Of a DNA stretch of 64,000 bases, positions 51,575-60,033 are shown in pieces. This stretch comes from Natrinema hispanicum (GTDB lineage Archaea; Halobacteriota; Halobacteria; Halobacteriales; Natrialbaceae): NCBI RefSeq assembly GCF_900111485.1, contig NZ_FOIC01000012.1, positions 1 to 64,000 of the forward strand, in the 5' to 3' direction. The first letter of the stretch is position 1, and each line of letters opens with the position of its first letter. The notes beneath the pieces were generated by a model. It was not told the DNA's origin. It saw nothing but the letters and a program-made list of their open reading frames with translations, and did no database searches. The translations under genes and the position numbers were made by a program.

Positions 51575-54500
51575 ATGCGGGCGGAAGACGAACGCTACTT
51601 CGAACGGCTCGAGTCCCAGTTAGACGATGCGTTCGACGTGGCCGAGCGAGCCAAACGACGGGGTGGCGATCCGAAACCCGAAGTCGAGATCCCGACCGCA
51701 CGCGACATGGCCGACCGCGTCGAGAACATTCTGGGCATCGACGGCGTCGCCGAACGGGTCCGCGAACTCGAAGGCGAGATGAGCAGGGAAGAAGCTGCCC
51801 TCGAGCTCGCGGAAGATTTCGCCGAGGGCCGGGTCGGTGACTACGAGTCGAAAGCCGGTAAGGTCGAGGGGGCGGTTCGCACTGCGGTCGCTCTGCTGAC
51901 TGAAGGTGTCGTCGCCGCGCCGATCGAGGGGATCGACAAGGTCGAAATCCTCCAGAACGACGACGGCACCGAGTTCGTCAACGTCTACTACGCCGGCCCG
52001 ATTCGCTCTGCGGGTGGGACCGCACAGGCGCTGTCGGTACTCGTCGCCGACTACACCCGCGCGCTCGTGGGGATCGACCAGTACAAGGCTCGAGACGACG
52101 AGATCGAGCGCTACGCCGAGGAGATCTCGCTGTACGACAAGGAGACCGGCCTCCAGTACACGCCCAAGGACAAGGAGACGAAGTTCATCGCCGAGCACAT
52201 GCCGATCATGCTGGATGGAGAGGCCACCGGCGACGAGGAGGTCTCTGGCTTTCGCGACTTAGAGCGGGTCGACACCAACAGCGCCCGCGGTGGGATGTGT
52301 CTGGTCCTCGCGGAGGGGATCGCGCTGAAAGCGCCGAAGATCCAGCGCTACACCCGAAACCTGGATGAGGTCGACTGGCCGTGGCTGCAGGATCTCATCG
52401 ACGGGACCTACTACGACGACGCTGCGGATACGGACGACGAGGGGAGCGACACGGATGCGGACGCGGACGACGAGGGAGACGGCAACGAGGAAGACGCAGC
52501 CGCCGACGGAGACGATGCCGCGGACGACGAACCCGAGGGCCCCCCGCGCGTCGAGGAGTCGACGAAGTTCCTCCGCGATCTGATCGCCGGTCGGCCCGTC
52601 TTCTCTCATCCCTGTGCAGAGGGCGGCTTCCGGCTGCGCTACGGTCGGGCGCGCAACCACGGCTTCGCGACCGCCGGCGTCCATCCCGCTGCGATGCATC
52701 TGGTCGACGACTTCCTCGCGACGGGGACCCAGATCAAGACCGAACGCCCTGGGAAAGCCGCGGGCGTCGTCCCCGTCGACTCCATCGAGGGGCCGACCAT
52801 CAAACTCGCGAACGGCGACGTTCGGCGAATCGACGACCCCCAAGACGCCCTCGAGATCCGCAATGGTGTCGAGAAGATCCTCGATCTCGGCGAGTATCTC
52901 GTCAATTACGGCGAGTTCGTCGAAAACAATCACCCACTCGCGCCCGCGTCCTACACCTATGAGTGGTGGGTGCAGGATCTCGCGGCCGCCGGTGCGGACG
53001 TCCAGGCCTTCGAGGACGATCCCCGGATCGATCTCGAGTTCCCCGACGCCGAGGAGGCCCTCGAGTGGACCGCGGAATACGACGCCCCTCTCCATCCGGA
53101 GTATACGTACCTCTGGCACGACCTGTCCGTCGACGCCTTCTGTATGCTTGCCGAGGCCGTCGCTGACGGTCGGATTCGAGACGAGACGCTCATCCTCGAC
53201 TATACCGAGCCGGTCCGCGACGCGCTCGAGACGATCGTCATCGAACATCGCCAGCGCGAGAGCGAGGGCCACATCGAGATCGACGACTGGCGGCCGTTCG
53301 TCCACACGGTCGGCTGTGAACCCCGCCAGACCGTCGCCGACGGCGCGACGCTCGAGCCAGAGCAAGCGCCAACGGTCGAACTCGAGCGCACCTGGACTGA
53401 CGACGACCTCTCCGAACGCGCGCGGACGTGGGGACACGAGGCCGCGGGCGACAACGCCATCGAGGCGGTCAACGAGGTCGCTCCCTTCCAGGTTCGCGAG
53501 CGGTCCCCCACCCGGATCGGCAACCGGATGGGCCGCCCCGAGAAGTCAGAGCGCCGTGACCTGAGTCCGCCCGTCCACACGCTGTTCCCGATCGGCGAGG
53601 CCGGTGGCGCACAGCGTAACGTCGCCGACGCCGCCAAACACGCCGAGACGATGTCGGACACCCCCGGCGTCGTCGAACTCCAGATCGGCCGCCAGTGCTG
53701 TGAGACCTGTGGCACGGAGACGTTCAAAAACCGCTGTCCCGACTGCAACGAGCGGACGACGCCGGACTATCGCTGTCCTGACTGCGACCAGCGCCTCGAG
53801 CCCGACGACGCCGGCCGCGTCGAGTGCGATCGCTGCGAGCGCGAGGGAACCTGCGTCGAGACCCGCGAGATCGACGTTCACGATGAGTTCCGGAGCGCCC
53901 TCGAGTCGGTCGGCGAACGCGAGAACGCCTTCGAGATCCTGAAAGGTGTCAAGGGACTCTCCTCGCAGAACAAGGTCCCCGAACCGATCGAGAAAGGGAT
54001 CCTGCGGGCGAAACACGACGTGAGCGCGTTCAAAGACGGCACCGTTCGCTACGACATGACCGACCTGCCGGTCACGTCAGTTCGGGCAAGCGAACTCGAC
54101 GTCGACGTCGGCCAGCTCCAGGCCCTTGGCTACGAGGAAGACATCCACGGCGAACCGCTCACTCACGAGGACCAGCTGGTCGAACTCAAAGTGCAGGACA
54201 TCGTCCTTTCCGACGGTGCGGCCGAGCACATGCTCCAGACCGCCGACTTCATCGACGACCTCTTGGCACAGTATTACGGCCTCGAGCCGTTTTACGAGTT
54301 CGAGGACCGCCAGGACCTCGTCGGTGAACTCGTCTTCGGGATGGCACCGCACACGTCGGCAGCAACTGTCGGACGTGTGATTGGCTTTACGAGCGCGGCG
54401 GTCGGATACGCGCATCCGTACTTTCACGCCGCGAAACGAAGGAACTGTGACGGTGACGAAGATTGCGTGATGCTGCTTCTCGACGGACTTCTCAACTTCA

Positions 54501-55192
54501 GTAAGTCTTTTCTGCCAAACCAGCGCGGGGGGAAGATGGACGCCCCGCTGGTCATGTCCTCGCGGATCGACCCCTCCGAGATCGACGACGAGGCCCACAA
54601 CATGGACGTCGTCTCCCAGTACCCCCGCGAGTTCTACCTCGCGACCCGCGAGCAGGCCGACCCCGAGGACGTCGACGTCGAGATCGCCGAGGACACGCTC
54701 GGCACCGACACCGAGTACACTGGCTTCGAACACACTCACGACACCACCGACATCGCGATGGGCCCCGATCTCTCGGCGTACAAGACGCTGGGCTCGATGA
54801 TGGACAAGATGGACGCCCAACTCGAGCTCTCACGGAAGCTCCGGGCGGTCGACGAGACCGACGTCGCCGAGCGGGTTATCGAGTACCACTTCCTGCCGGA
54901 CCTGATCGGGAACCTGCGGGCCTTCTCACGTCAGGAGACGCGGTGTCTCGACTGCGGCGAGAAGTTCCGTCGGATGCCCCTGACCGGCGACTGTCGCGAG
55001 TGTGGCGGCCGCGTCAATCTCACCGTCCACAAGGGCTCGGTCAACAAGTACATGCAGACCGCGATTCAGGTCGCCGAGGAGTACGACTGTCGCGACTACA
55101 CGAAACAGCGACTCGAGGTCCTCGAACGGTCGCTCGAGAGTATTTTCGAAAATGACAAGAACAAGCAAAGCGGGATCGAGGACTTCATGTGA
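51575..55192 (+). CDS. polC: DNA polymerase D large subunit DP2
   Basis: A 1205-residue catalytic subunit of the euryarchaeal replicative polymerase. The N-terminal region has FVNVYYAGPIRSAGGTAQALSVLVADY (about 143-168). A haloarchaeal acidic insertion lies at about 280-330. A Cys-rich zinc region follows at about 705-770 (CCETCGTETFKNRCPDC, YRCPDCDQ). The active site motif is NCDGDED at 957-963, its Asp residues 959 and 961 matching the catalytic pair known from Pyrococcus. A C-terminal zinc motif (CLDCGEKFRRMPLTGDCRECGG) ends near 1145, and the tail QSGIEDFM-like end may bind PCNA. No intein is present. The codons around 929-981 differ sharply from the rest. Confidence 0.96.
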   Translation: MRAEDERYFERLESQLDDAFDVAERAKRRGGDPKPEVEIPTARDMADRVENILGIDGVAERVRELEGEMSREEAALELAEDFAEGRVGDYESKAGKVEGAVRTAVALLTEGVVAAPIEGIDKVEILQNDDGTEFVNVYYAGPIRSAGGTAQALSVLVADYTRALVGIDQYKARDDEIERYAEEISLYDKETGLQYTPKDKETKFIAEHMPIMLDGEATGDEEVSGFRDLERVDTNSARGGMCLVLAEGIALKAPKIQRYTRNLDEVDWPWLQDLIDGTYYDDAADTDDEGSDTDADADDEGDGNEEDAAADGDDAADDEPEGPPRVEESTKFLRDLIAGRPVFSHPCAEGGFRLRYGRARNHGFATAGVHPAAMHLVDDFLATGTQIKTERPGKAAGVVPVDSIEGPTIKLANGDVRRIDDPQDALEIRNGVEKILDLGEYLVNYGEFVENNHPLAPASYTYEWWVQDLAAAGADVQAFEDDPRIDLEFPDAEEALEWTAEYDAPLHPEYTYLWHDLSVDAFCMLAEAVADGRIRDETLILDYTEPVRDALETIVIEHRQRESEGHIEIDDWRPFVHTVGCEPRQTVADGATLEPEQAPTVELERTWTDDDLSERARTWGHEAAGDNAIEAVNEVAPFQVRERSPTRIGNRMGRPEKSERRDLSPPVHTLFPIGEAGGAQRNVADAAKHAETMSDTPGVVELQIGRQCCETCGTETFKNRCPDCNERTTPDYRCPDCDQRLEPDDAGRVECDRCEREGTCVETREIDVHDEFRSALESVGERENAFEILKGVKGLSSQNKVPEPIEKGILRAKHDVSAFKDGTVRYDMTDLPVTSVRASELDVDVGQLQALGYEEDIHGEPLTHEDQLVELKVQDIVLSDGAAEHMLQTADFIDDLLAQYYGLEPFYEFEDRQDLVGELVFGMAPHTSAATVGRVIGFTSAAVGYAHPYFHAAKRRNCDGDEDCVMLLLDGLLNFSKSFLPNQRGGKMDAPLVMSSRIDPSEIDDEAHNMDVVSQYPREFYLATREQADPEDVDVEIAEDTLGTDTEYTGFEHTHDTTDIAMGPDLSAYKTLGSMMDKMDAQLELSRKLRAVDETDVAERVIEYHFLPDLIGNLRAFSRQETRCLDCGEKFRRMPLTGDCRECGGRVNLTVHKGSVNKYMQTAIQVAEEYDCRDYTKQRLEVLERSLESIFENDKNKQSGIEDFM

Positions 55193-55408
55193 CCCGATCT
55201 TTTACGCTGCGCCCCTGACTTACAGCCACCTGCCACGCTGTTCTTGTTCGTGTGTCATACCGTGCGCTCGGTCGCTTGCGGAACAGCAACCGCTCACACC
55301 GCGGCCAATGGCCTGCCCGCCCCCGTTGGGCGGAAGCGAGGTGTGACTCGAGCAACCCCCGCATAATGCGTGCTGTGACTTTATTCCCGTCGCCGGCGTG
55401 GTCGGTCT

Positions 55409-55747
55409 ATGGTCAACACTGGCGAGACACCGGCATCGGAAGGCGAGGAAGCGGCCGTCGAGGCGGTTCGGAAACTCAACTTCGGGCAGACGGTCTACGA
55501 CGGGGACGGTAACGAACTCGGCCACATCCGTGGCTTCGAGCAGAGTGGCTTTTTTGTCACGACACGCGAAGGTGCCGAAGCGATGAGCGTCGAACACGCT
55601 CGGTCGGGCCACGAGTTCGGCGAAGCGCACCTGATGTGGCGCTGTATGGAGTGTGGCGAAATGGGCGATATCGACGGTGGACTCCCCGACGAGTGCCCGA
55701 ACTGTGGGACCGGGCGCGAAGAACTGATGTACTGGACCGAAGACTGA
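55409..55747 (+). CDS. Rubredoxin-like haloarchaeal protein (DUF7130-like), copy 1
   Basis: A 112-residue protein: a basic beta-domain (about 22-72; KLNFGQTVYDGDGNELGHIRGFEQSGFFVTTREG, PRC-barrel-like pattern) and a rubredoxin-like C-terminal zinc or iron site with CMEC and CPNC pairs, ending EELMYWTED. I recall the label DUF7130. A second, clearly paralogous copy is at 58192. The SGHEFGEAxLMWRCxECGE block is identical in plan in both. Redox or metal-dependent regulation is inferred. Confidence 0.78.
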   Translation: MVNTGETPASEGEEAAVEAVRKLNFGQTVYDGDGNELGHIRGFEQSGFFVTTREGAEAMSVEHARSGHEFGEAHLMWRCMECGEMGDIDGGLPDECPNCGTGREELMYWTED

Positions 55748-55890
55748 GCGGGCTCGAGGCGAGTCGATTCAGTCCGGAGTTGGCAGCGGCGCGACCTGAA
55801 GCGGAGACTATTGGGTTTCGCGGGGGCTGTGATGCGTGGTTTTGGATACGTCGGTAGGTACCCATTTCAAATCGACGTTCAGACGCTTTA

Positions 55891-55963
55891 CTGTCACTGT
55901 GTGCCGGTGGACCCGCGACCGTCCTGCGGGTGTACCGGCACTGACTGACAGCAGGCTGTCTCA
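55891..55963 (+). repeat. Dispersed intergenic repeat, copy 4
   Basis: A 73-base copy from CTGTCACTGTGTGCC to CAGCAGGCTGTCTCA. Here the internal dyad is best kept: GTGCCGGTG near the start faces TACCGGCAC further on, around GACCGTCCTGCGGG. Only 13 bases separate it from the inverted-repeat element at 55977. The remaining parts of 55748-56179 hold AT-rich promoter sequence for the MFS gene. Confidence 0.65.
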
Positions 55964-55976
55964 CTCGTGGGCACTG

Positions 55977-56085
55977 ATACTGTCGGACAGCAGTCAGTGA
56001 GAAGTCGCTCGCGAAAACCGGCTGTTGACGGCGGTGACGGCCGAATATGAGCGAGCGATCTTCAAATAGTTCTGTCCGACAGTAT
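55977..56085. repeat. 109-bp nested inverted-repeat element (TIR type, copy 2)
   Basis: The ends ATACTGTCGGACAG (55977-55990) and CTGTCCGACAGTAT (56072-56085) are a perfect 14-bp inverted repeat. A second inverted pair, GAAG-TCGCTCGC against GCGAGCGATCTTC (one base gap), lies inside. Length, ends and nested structure match the element at 6143-6252, and 21 of the first 24 bases agree. There is no reading frame inside. Confidence 0.65.
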
Positions 56086-56179
56086 GACGAACGGCTCTCC
56101 CTGTTCGGTACAGCAGTATTACGAAACGCGAGAATGATCATAACACAACATCCATTCTTCCGGGATATCCATACCAGAT

Positions 56180-57409
56180 ATGGCTGTTCCGCTCCGAAAT
56201 TCCGCTGATCTTCCCTCTCCGAGCGTTCTGAAATACTATCTCTACAAATCGACAAAAGCGGTTGAATTTTATCGGCCAATTATGTATCTCTTCTTTCTCG
56301 CCCAGGGACTCACCTTCACGCAGATCGCCATTCTTGAAGCGATATACAATCTGACGACGCTGCTGGGGGAGATTCCGACAGGCTATATCGGTGACCGTGT
56401 TGGTCGGCGCAACAGTCTCCTTATCGGAACCGCCCTCATTTCACTCACACTGCTCGGGATCGGGCTATCCAGTTCCTTCGGGGCACTTGTGGTCCTGTAC
56501 GTGTGTTGGTCGACAGGTTACAACTTTCGCTCGGGAAGCGAAGATGCCTGGCTGTACGATACGCTCACCGACGACCTCTCGGAAGACGAGTTCGCACACG
56601 TCCGTGGGCGGGGAGAGTCCGTTTCACTGGCGATTGGCGCAGGTGCGGCGATCGTCGGTGGCTATCTCGGAAGTATTGACCTCTCGTACCCGTGGTTCGT
56701 CGCTGCCACAGTCACGGCAATCGGTGTGTTCGTCCTCCTAACAATAGACGAACCTGAAACCTACGAACAAGCCGATACTACGGAACTGAGTTTTCGGCAG
56801 ACACTCTCGATGATCCGTCGGACGGTCTCACAGCGTAACATCCGAGCGTTCGTTCTGTATTACTACGTTCTCTATGCGGCGGTGACGTACCTCGTGTTCG
56901 TGTTTCTCCAACCGATTTTCGAGACAGTCGTTCTCGACTTTGGTGTGTCGCAGACGCAGGTTAAATCACTGCTCGGATGGTTCTACGCGGCGTATAGTCT
57001 TTTCGGCGCAGGGCTGAGCTACTACACTGGTGCGATTCGCGACCGTCTCGGACTGCGACTGTGGTTTCTGGGACTGCCCTTCGTCGTCGGCGGGGCACTG
57101 GTGGGGATGTATTTCGTCCCGGTTCTTGCCTTGCCGACGTTCCTACTGGTTCGCGGGCTTTCTGATGTGACCCGATCGTTCGCTAGCCAGTACATCAACG
57201 ATCATCTCGAGACGATGGGACGTGCGACTGTTCTCAGCGCGATGGCGATGGTCAGCGGACTCGCAGTTGTCCCCTTCCAACTTGGGAGTGGCATCATCTC
57301 CGACATCGTCACCCCATTGTTCGCTCTCGCCGTGGCTGGGGTCATCCTCATCATTAGTTCGACAGGGATCTTGCTCTGGGAGACACCTATCGAACGAGAA
57401 CCGACGTAA
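56180..57409 (+). CDS. Foreign-looking MFS permease
   Basis: A 409-residue MFS transporter with 12 helices. FFLAQGLTFTQIAILEAIYNLTTLLGEIPTGYIGDRVGRRNSLLIG (about 35-80) contains the loop 2-3 motif. TGYNFRSGSEDAWLYDTLTDDLSEDEFAHVRGRG is characteristic of a group of MFS exporters of unknown substrate. Many codons end in A or T (for instance GTT, CTT, GAA, TAT, ATT early in the gene), unlike its neighbours, so it has probably been acquired. It lies between the two rubredoxin-like paralogs, with an inverted-repeat element upstream and a nikR-like gene 60 bases downstream. Confidence 0.85.
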   Translation: MAVPLRNSADLPSPSVLKYYLYKSTKAVEFYRPIMYLFFLAQGLTFTQIAILEAIYNLTTLLGEIPTGYIGDRVGRRNSLLIGTALISLTLLGIGLSSSFGALVVLYVCWSTGYNFRSGSEDAWLYDTLTDDLSEDEFAHVRGRGESVSLAIGAGAAIVGGYLGSIDLSYPWFVAATVTAIGVFVLLTIDEPETYEQADTTELSFRQTLSMIRRTVSQRNIRAFVLYYYVLYAAVTYLVFVFLQPIFETVVLDFGVSQTQVKSLLGWFYAAYSLFGAGLSYYTGAIRDRLGLRLWFLGLPFVVGGALVGMYFVPVLALPTFLLVRGLSDVTRSFASQYINDHLETMGRATVLSAMAMVSGLAVVPFQLGSGIISDIVTPLFALAVAGVILIISSTGILLWETPIEREPT

Positions 57410-57469
57410 TACCGAACCGAAGGGTCGCTCTCCTCAGAACTCTTATCCAAGGGCGACGAACAGAACCCG

Positions 57470-57859
57470 ATGCGAACGAGCTTCAATATTCCAGATGCAG
57501 TCGTCGAAGAGTTCGACCAGGTCTGGCAAGATGAGGGACTCGCCAACCGATCACGAGCAGTCCGTGAAGCGATGCAGGAGTACATCGAATCGCATTCACA
57601 ACTCGAGGACTTGACGGACGATGTCATCGCACTCGTCGCCTTCGACTACCGTCATCACGAGGTGATCGGGGAACTCCACGGTGTCCAACACGAGTATCAA
57701 GACGTGATCCTCAACACTAGTCACACCCACCAGGGAGAGTGGTGTCTCGAGTCGCTGTTCTGTCAGGGTGCCGGCGAGCGGGTCCGAGAACTGACCTACC
57801 GGCTTCGTGATTTCGACGGCGTGAACCGGGTGAAAATCATGGTCCTCAGAGATAACTGA
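57470..57859 (+). CDS. nikR: NikR-like nickel-responsive regulator
   Basis: A 129-residue protein with an N-terminal ribbon-helix-helix (about 1-45; MRTSFNIPDAVVEEFDQVWQDEGLANRSRAVREAM) and a C-terminal ACT-like metal domain. Candidate nickel ligands are His74 (VQHEY), His85 and His87 (SHTHQGEW) and Cys92. In the classical H-x-H-x5-C pattern there are five residues before the Cys; here there are four. The metal specificity is therefore less certain. It usually represses nickel uptake genes; none is adjacent, but the MFS gene just upstream is on the same strand. Confidence 0.82.
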   Translation: MRTSFNIPDAVVEEFDQVWQDEGLANRSRAVREAMQEYIESHSQLEDLTDDVIALVAFDYRHHEVIGELHGVQHEYQDVILNTSHTHQGEWCLESLFCQGAGERVRELTYRLRDFDGVNRVKIMVLRDN

Positions 57860-57889
57860 GAGCGGCGGAAGATCCGCAAATACTGTCGC

Positions 57890-58108
57890 TCAGTCTGCTG
57901 GCGTTGCCGCGGGCTTGGCAGGTTCAGTTGACGTGTTCGGATAGAGGTAAACCAACACGACGATCAAGACGATCTGAACTGCCTCGTCGACGTAGTCGAC
58001 CACCCCGTATTCCGACTTGGCCACGAGCCAGATCGGGATCTGGACGGCCGTATACGGGACGCCGATGAGGTAGAGAAGGTGGCGTCGGTGGTTACGGAAA
58101 AATAGCAC
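57890..58108 (-). CDS. Small two-helix membrane protein
   Basis: A 72-residue protein: a short basic start (LFFRNHRRH), helix 1 at about 10-30 (LLYLIGVPYTAVQIPIWLVAK), helix 2 at about 40-56 (DEAVQIVLIVVLVYLY), then a proline/alanine-rich tail (PNTSTEPAKPAATPAD). No known family. The start is GTG at 58108. It converges with nikR. Confidence 0.55.
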   Translation of the reverse strand: MLFFRNHRRHLLYLIGVPYTAVQIPIWLVAKSEYGVVDYVDEAVQIVLIVVLVYLYPNTSTEPAKPAATPAD

Positions 58109-58191
58109 ACGTACGCCGGTTGCAACTCCTGCGGTGCAGCAATTCTATATAGCGGATAGGGATTTATTCTGACGGCGGGCGTAGATCGACG

Positions 58192-58497
58192 ATGGTGACA
58201 CACATGGCGATCGAAAACTCACAACTCGCGTTCGGAACGACGGTCTATACCCAAGACGGTACGGAAATCGGCCAAATTCGCGGTGTCGACGAGGACGGGA
58301 TCTACGTCACGCTCCGTGACGGAATCGAGGGACTGAGCGTCGAACACGTTCGATCGGGCCACGAGTTCGGCGAAGCGGAGCTCATGTGGCGCTGCTGGGA
58401 GTGTGGCGAGCTCGGTCGCCTCGAGAGCGATCTCCCCGACGCATGTCCGTCCTGCGGTGCCAAGCGTGAGGAGCTGTACTACTGGACTGAAGACTGA
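58192..58497 (+). CDS. Rubredoxin-like haloarchaeal protein (DUF7130-like), copy 2
   Basis: A 101-residue paralog of the protein at 55409. LAFGTTVYTQDGTEIGQIRGVDEDGIYVTLRDGIEGLSVEHVRSGHEFGEAELMWRCWECGELGRLESDLPDACPSCGAKREELYYWTED aligns over its entire length with copy 1 without gaps in the core. CWEC and CPSC form the rubredoxin-like knuckles. ATG codons at 58192 and 58204 are both possible. A TTTATTC box at about 58161 supports either. It precedes the ketopantoate reductase gene by 49 bases. Confidence 0.78.
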   Translation: MVTHMAIENSQLAFGTTVYTQDGTEIGQIRGVDEDGIYVTLRDGIEGLSVEHVRSGHEFGEAELMWRCWECGELGRLESDLPDACPSCGAKREELYYWTED

Positions 58498-58546
58498 GCG
58501 CAGCCGGACAACAACCGTTTTTATCCCGCTCGCTCCACCTCGAGCC

Positions 58547-59455
58547 ATGGACATCGTCGTCTTCGGGGCTGGCAGCCTCGGGAGTCTCGTCGGCGGGCTG
58601 CTCGCACGCGACCACGACGTCACGCTCGTCGCCCGCGAGGCCCACGCTCGTGCCGTTCGTGAGTCGGGACTGCGTCTCGAGGGTGCCGTCGACGACGGGC
58701 CGTCCCGTGTGGTCCCCGCGGCGACGACCGACGGGACGGGACTCGAGGCCGATCTCGCCGTCGTCACGGTCAAATCCTTCGACACCGCCGCGGCAGCCGA
58801 CACACTCGCGACAGGGTCGATCGAGGCCGTGCTTTCGCTCCAAAACGGGATGGGAAACGAAGCGACGCTCGCAACGCGGCTCGATGCCTCAGTACTCGCT
58901 GGCACGGCGACCTACGGCGCGATCCTCCAGGAACCGGGGATCGTCGAGTGTACGGGTCCCGGCGAGATCGTGCTGGGGCCACGAGACGGGGGCTCCTCAG
59001 CACGTGCAGAGCGGGTCGGCGAGGCCTTTGCCGCGGCTGGCCTCGAGACGACCGTCGCCGACGATATGCCTCGCCGGCTCTGGGAAAAACTCGCGGTCAA
59101 CGCCGGGATCAACCCTGTCACGGCCCTGACCGCCACTGAAAACGAGGCGGTCCGCGCCGAGCCAGCGGCCGACCTCGCACACACAGCGACCCGCGAAACG
59201 GCACGGGTCGCACGTGCTTGTGACGTGTCGCTGTCGAACCGCGAGGCACTGGCCGCAATGGAAACCGTCGCCGAGGCGACGGCCGCGAACACGTCCTCGA
59301 TGGCCCAGGATCTCGCCGCCCAACGGCGCACCGAAATCGATGCGATCAACGGCTACGTCGTCGAGCAAGCGGCCGAGAATGGGCTCGAAGTGCCGACGAA
59401 TCGAACGCTTACGGCGCTGATCCGGACGTGGGAACAGGGTCGTGGCCTTCGGTGA
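58547..59455 (+). CDS. panE: 2-dehydropantoate 2-reductase (ketopantoate reductase)
   Basis: A 302-residue NAD(P)H-dependent enzyme that reduces ketopantoate to pantoate on the way to coenzyme A. The Rossmann loop is VVFGAGSLGSLVGGLLARDH (about 4-23). SLQNGMGNE (about 94-102), GTATYGAILQEPG and the catalytic-Lys helix LWEKLAVNAGINPVTALTATEN (about 178-199) are diagnostic. The C-terminal domain includes SSMAQDLAAQRRTEIDAINGYVVEQAAENGLEVPTNRTL, the usual substrate region. Normal length. ATG at 58547. Confidence 0.92.
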   Translation: MDIVVFGAGSLGSLVGGLLARDHDVTLVAREAHARAVRESGLRLEGAVDDGPSRVVPAATTDGTGLEADLAVVTVKSFDTAAAADTLATGSIEAVLSLQNGMGNEATLATRLDASVLAGTATYGAILQEPGIVECTGPGEIVLGPRDGGSSARAERVGEAFAAAGLETTVADDMPRRLWEKLAVNAGINPVTALTATENEAVRAEPAADLAHTATRETARVARACDVSLSNREALAAMETVAEATAANTSSMAQDLAAQRRTEIDAINGYVVEQAAENGLEVPTNRTLTALIRTWEQGRGLR

Positions 59456-59587
59456 GCGATAGTCGCCACTGCACACCCAATCCCACGACAACCCTCCGAT
59501 TAGTGTGACTCGGTTCAGTTGGCGCGCTATCGCTGCGATCGTTCTCGAAAATACCGAACCCGACGGATCGAACGCGCTAAACGGGGA

Positions 59588-59950
59588 TTAGAACGGTGCT
59601 TCCGGTCCTTCGTCGGCTTCGCCGTCGTCGTCGACGGTCTCGCCGGGGAAGGAGGGGCTCATGCCGCCGCCCATGTCACTCTCGCCGTCCATGCCAGTGG
59701 AGGCGTTGACCTTCTCAATCTCGGGGATCTCTTTGACCATGCGGCTCTTGATCGCCTGGATCGTCATCGGCGAAATGCCACAGCCACTGCAGGCACCGCC
59801 GAGGGCGATGCTGACCACGCCGTTTTCGCGATCGAGGTCCTGAATCGCTGCGCTACCGCCGTGCATCTGAATCTGCGGGAAGTTCCGTCGCAGGAAGTTC
59901 GTCACGCGCTCCTCGAGGTCGTCCCCGTCGTTTTGGGTCTCGGTGCTCAT
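59588..59950 (-). CDS. NifU-family Fe-S scaffold protein
   Basis: A 120-residue protein whose first 85 residues form the NifU C-terminal-type domain. Cys54 and Cys57 (GGACSGCGIS) are the pair that holds a transient Fe-S cluster, and LEERVTNFLRRNFPQIQMHGGSAAIQDLDRENGVVSIALGG leads to it. The final 35 residues are a Gly/Asp/Glu-rich haloarchaeal tail (MDGESDMGGGMSPSFPGETVDDDGEADEGPEAPF). It likely delivers clusters to proteins such as the ferredoxin or UDG in this window. ATG at 59950 removes three residues. Confidence 0.9.
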   Translation of the reverse strand: MSTETQNDGDDLEERVTNFLRRNFPQIQMHGGSAAIQDLDRENGVVSIALGGACSGCGISPMTIQAIKSRMVKEIPEIEKVNASTGMDGESDMGGGMSPSFPGETVDDDGEADEGPEAPF

Positions 59951-60033
59951 GGACCCCACTTGGGTATCAGCCCCCCTAAACCTTCCGTCCTCACCGTTCG
60001 GCCGTCGGTGACGCCGACGGCTCTGGGCCCGCG

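Noticed and set aside
56083-56140. GTATGA ... TCATAA pair before the MFS gene as a NikR operator
   Set aside because: The known GTATGA-N16-TCATAC spacing is not met (about 45 bases apart) and the left half is part of the inverted-repeat element end.
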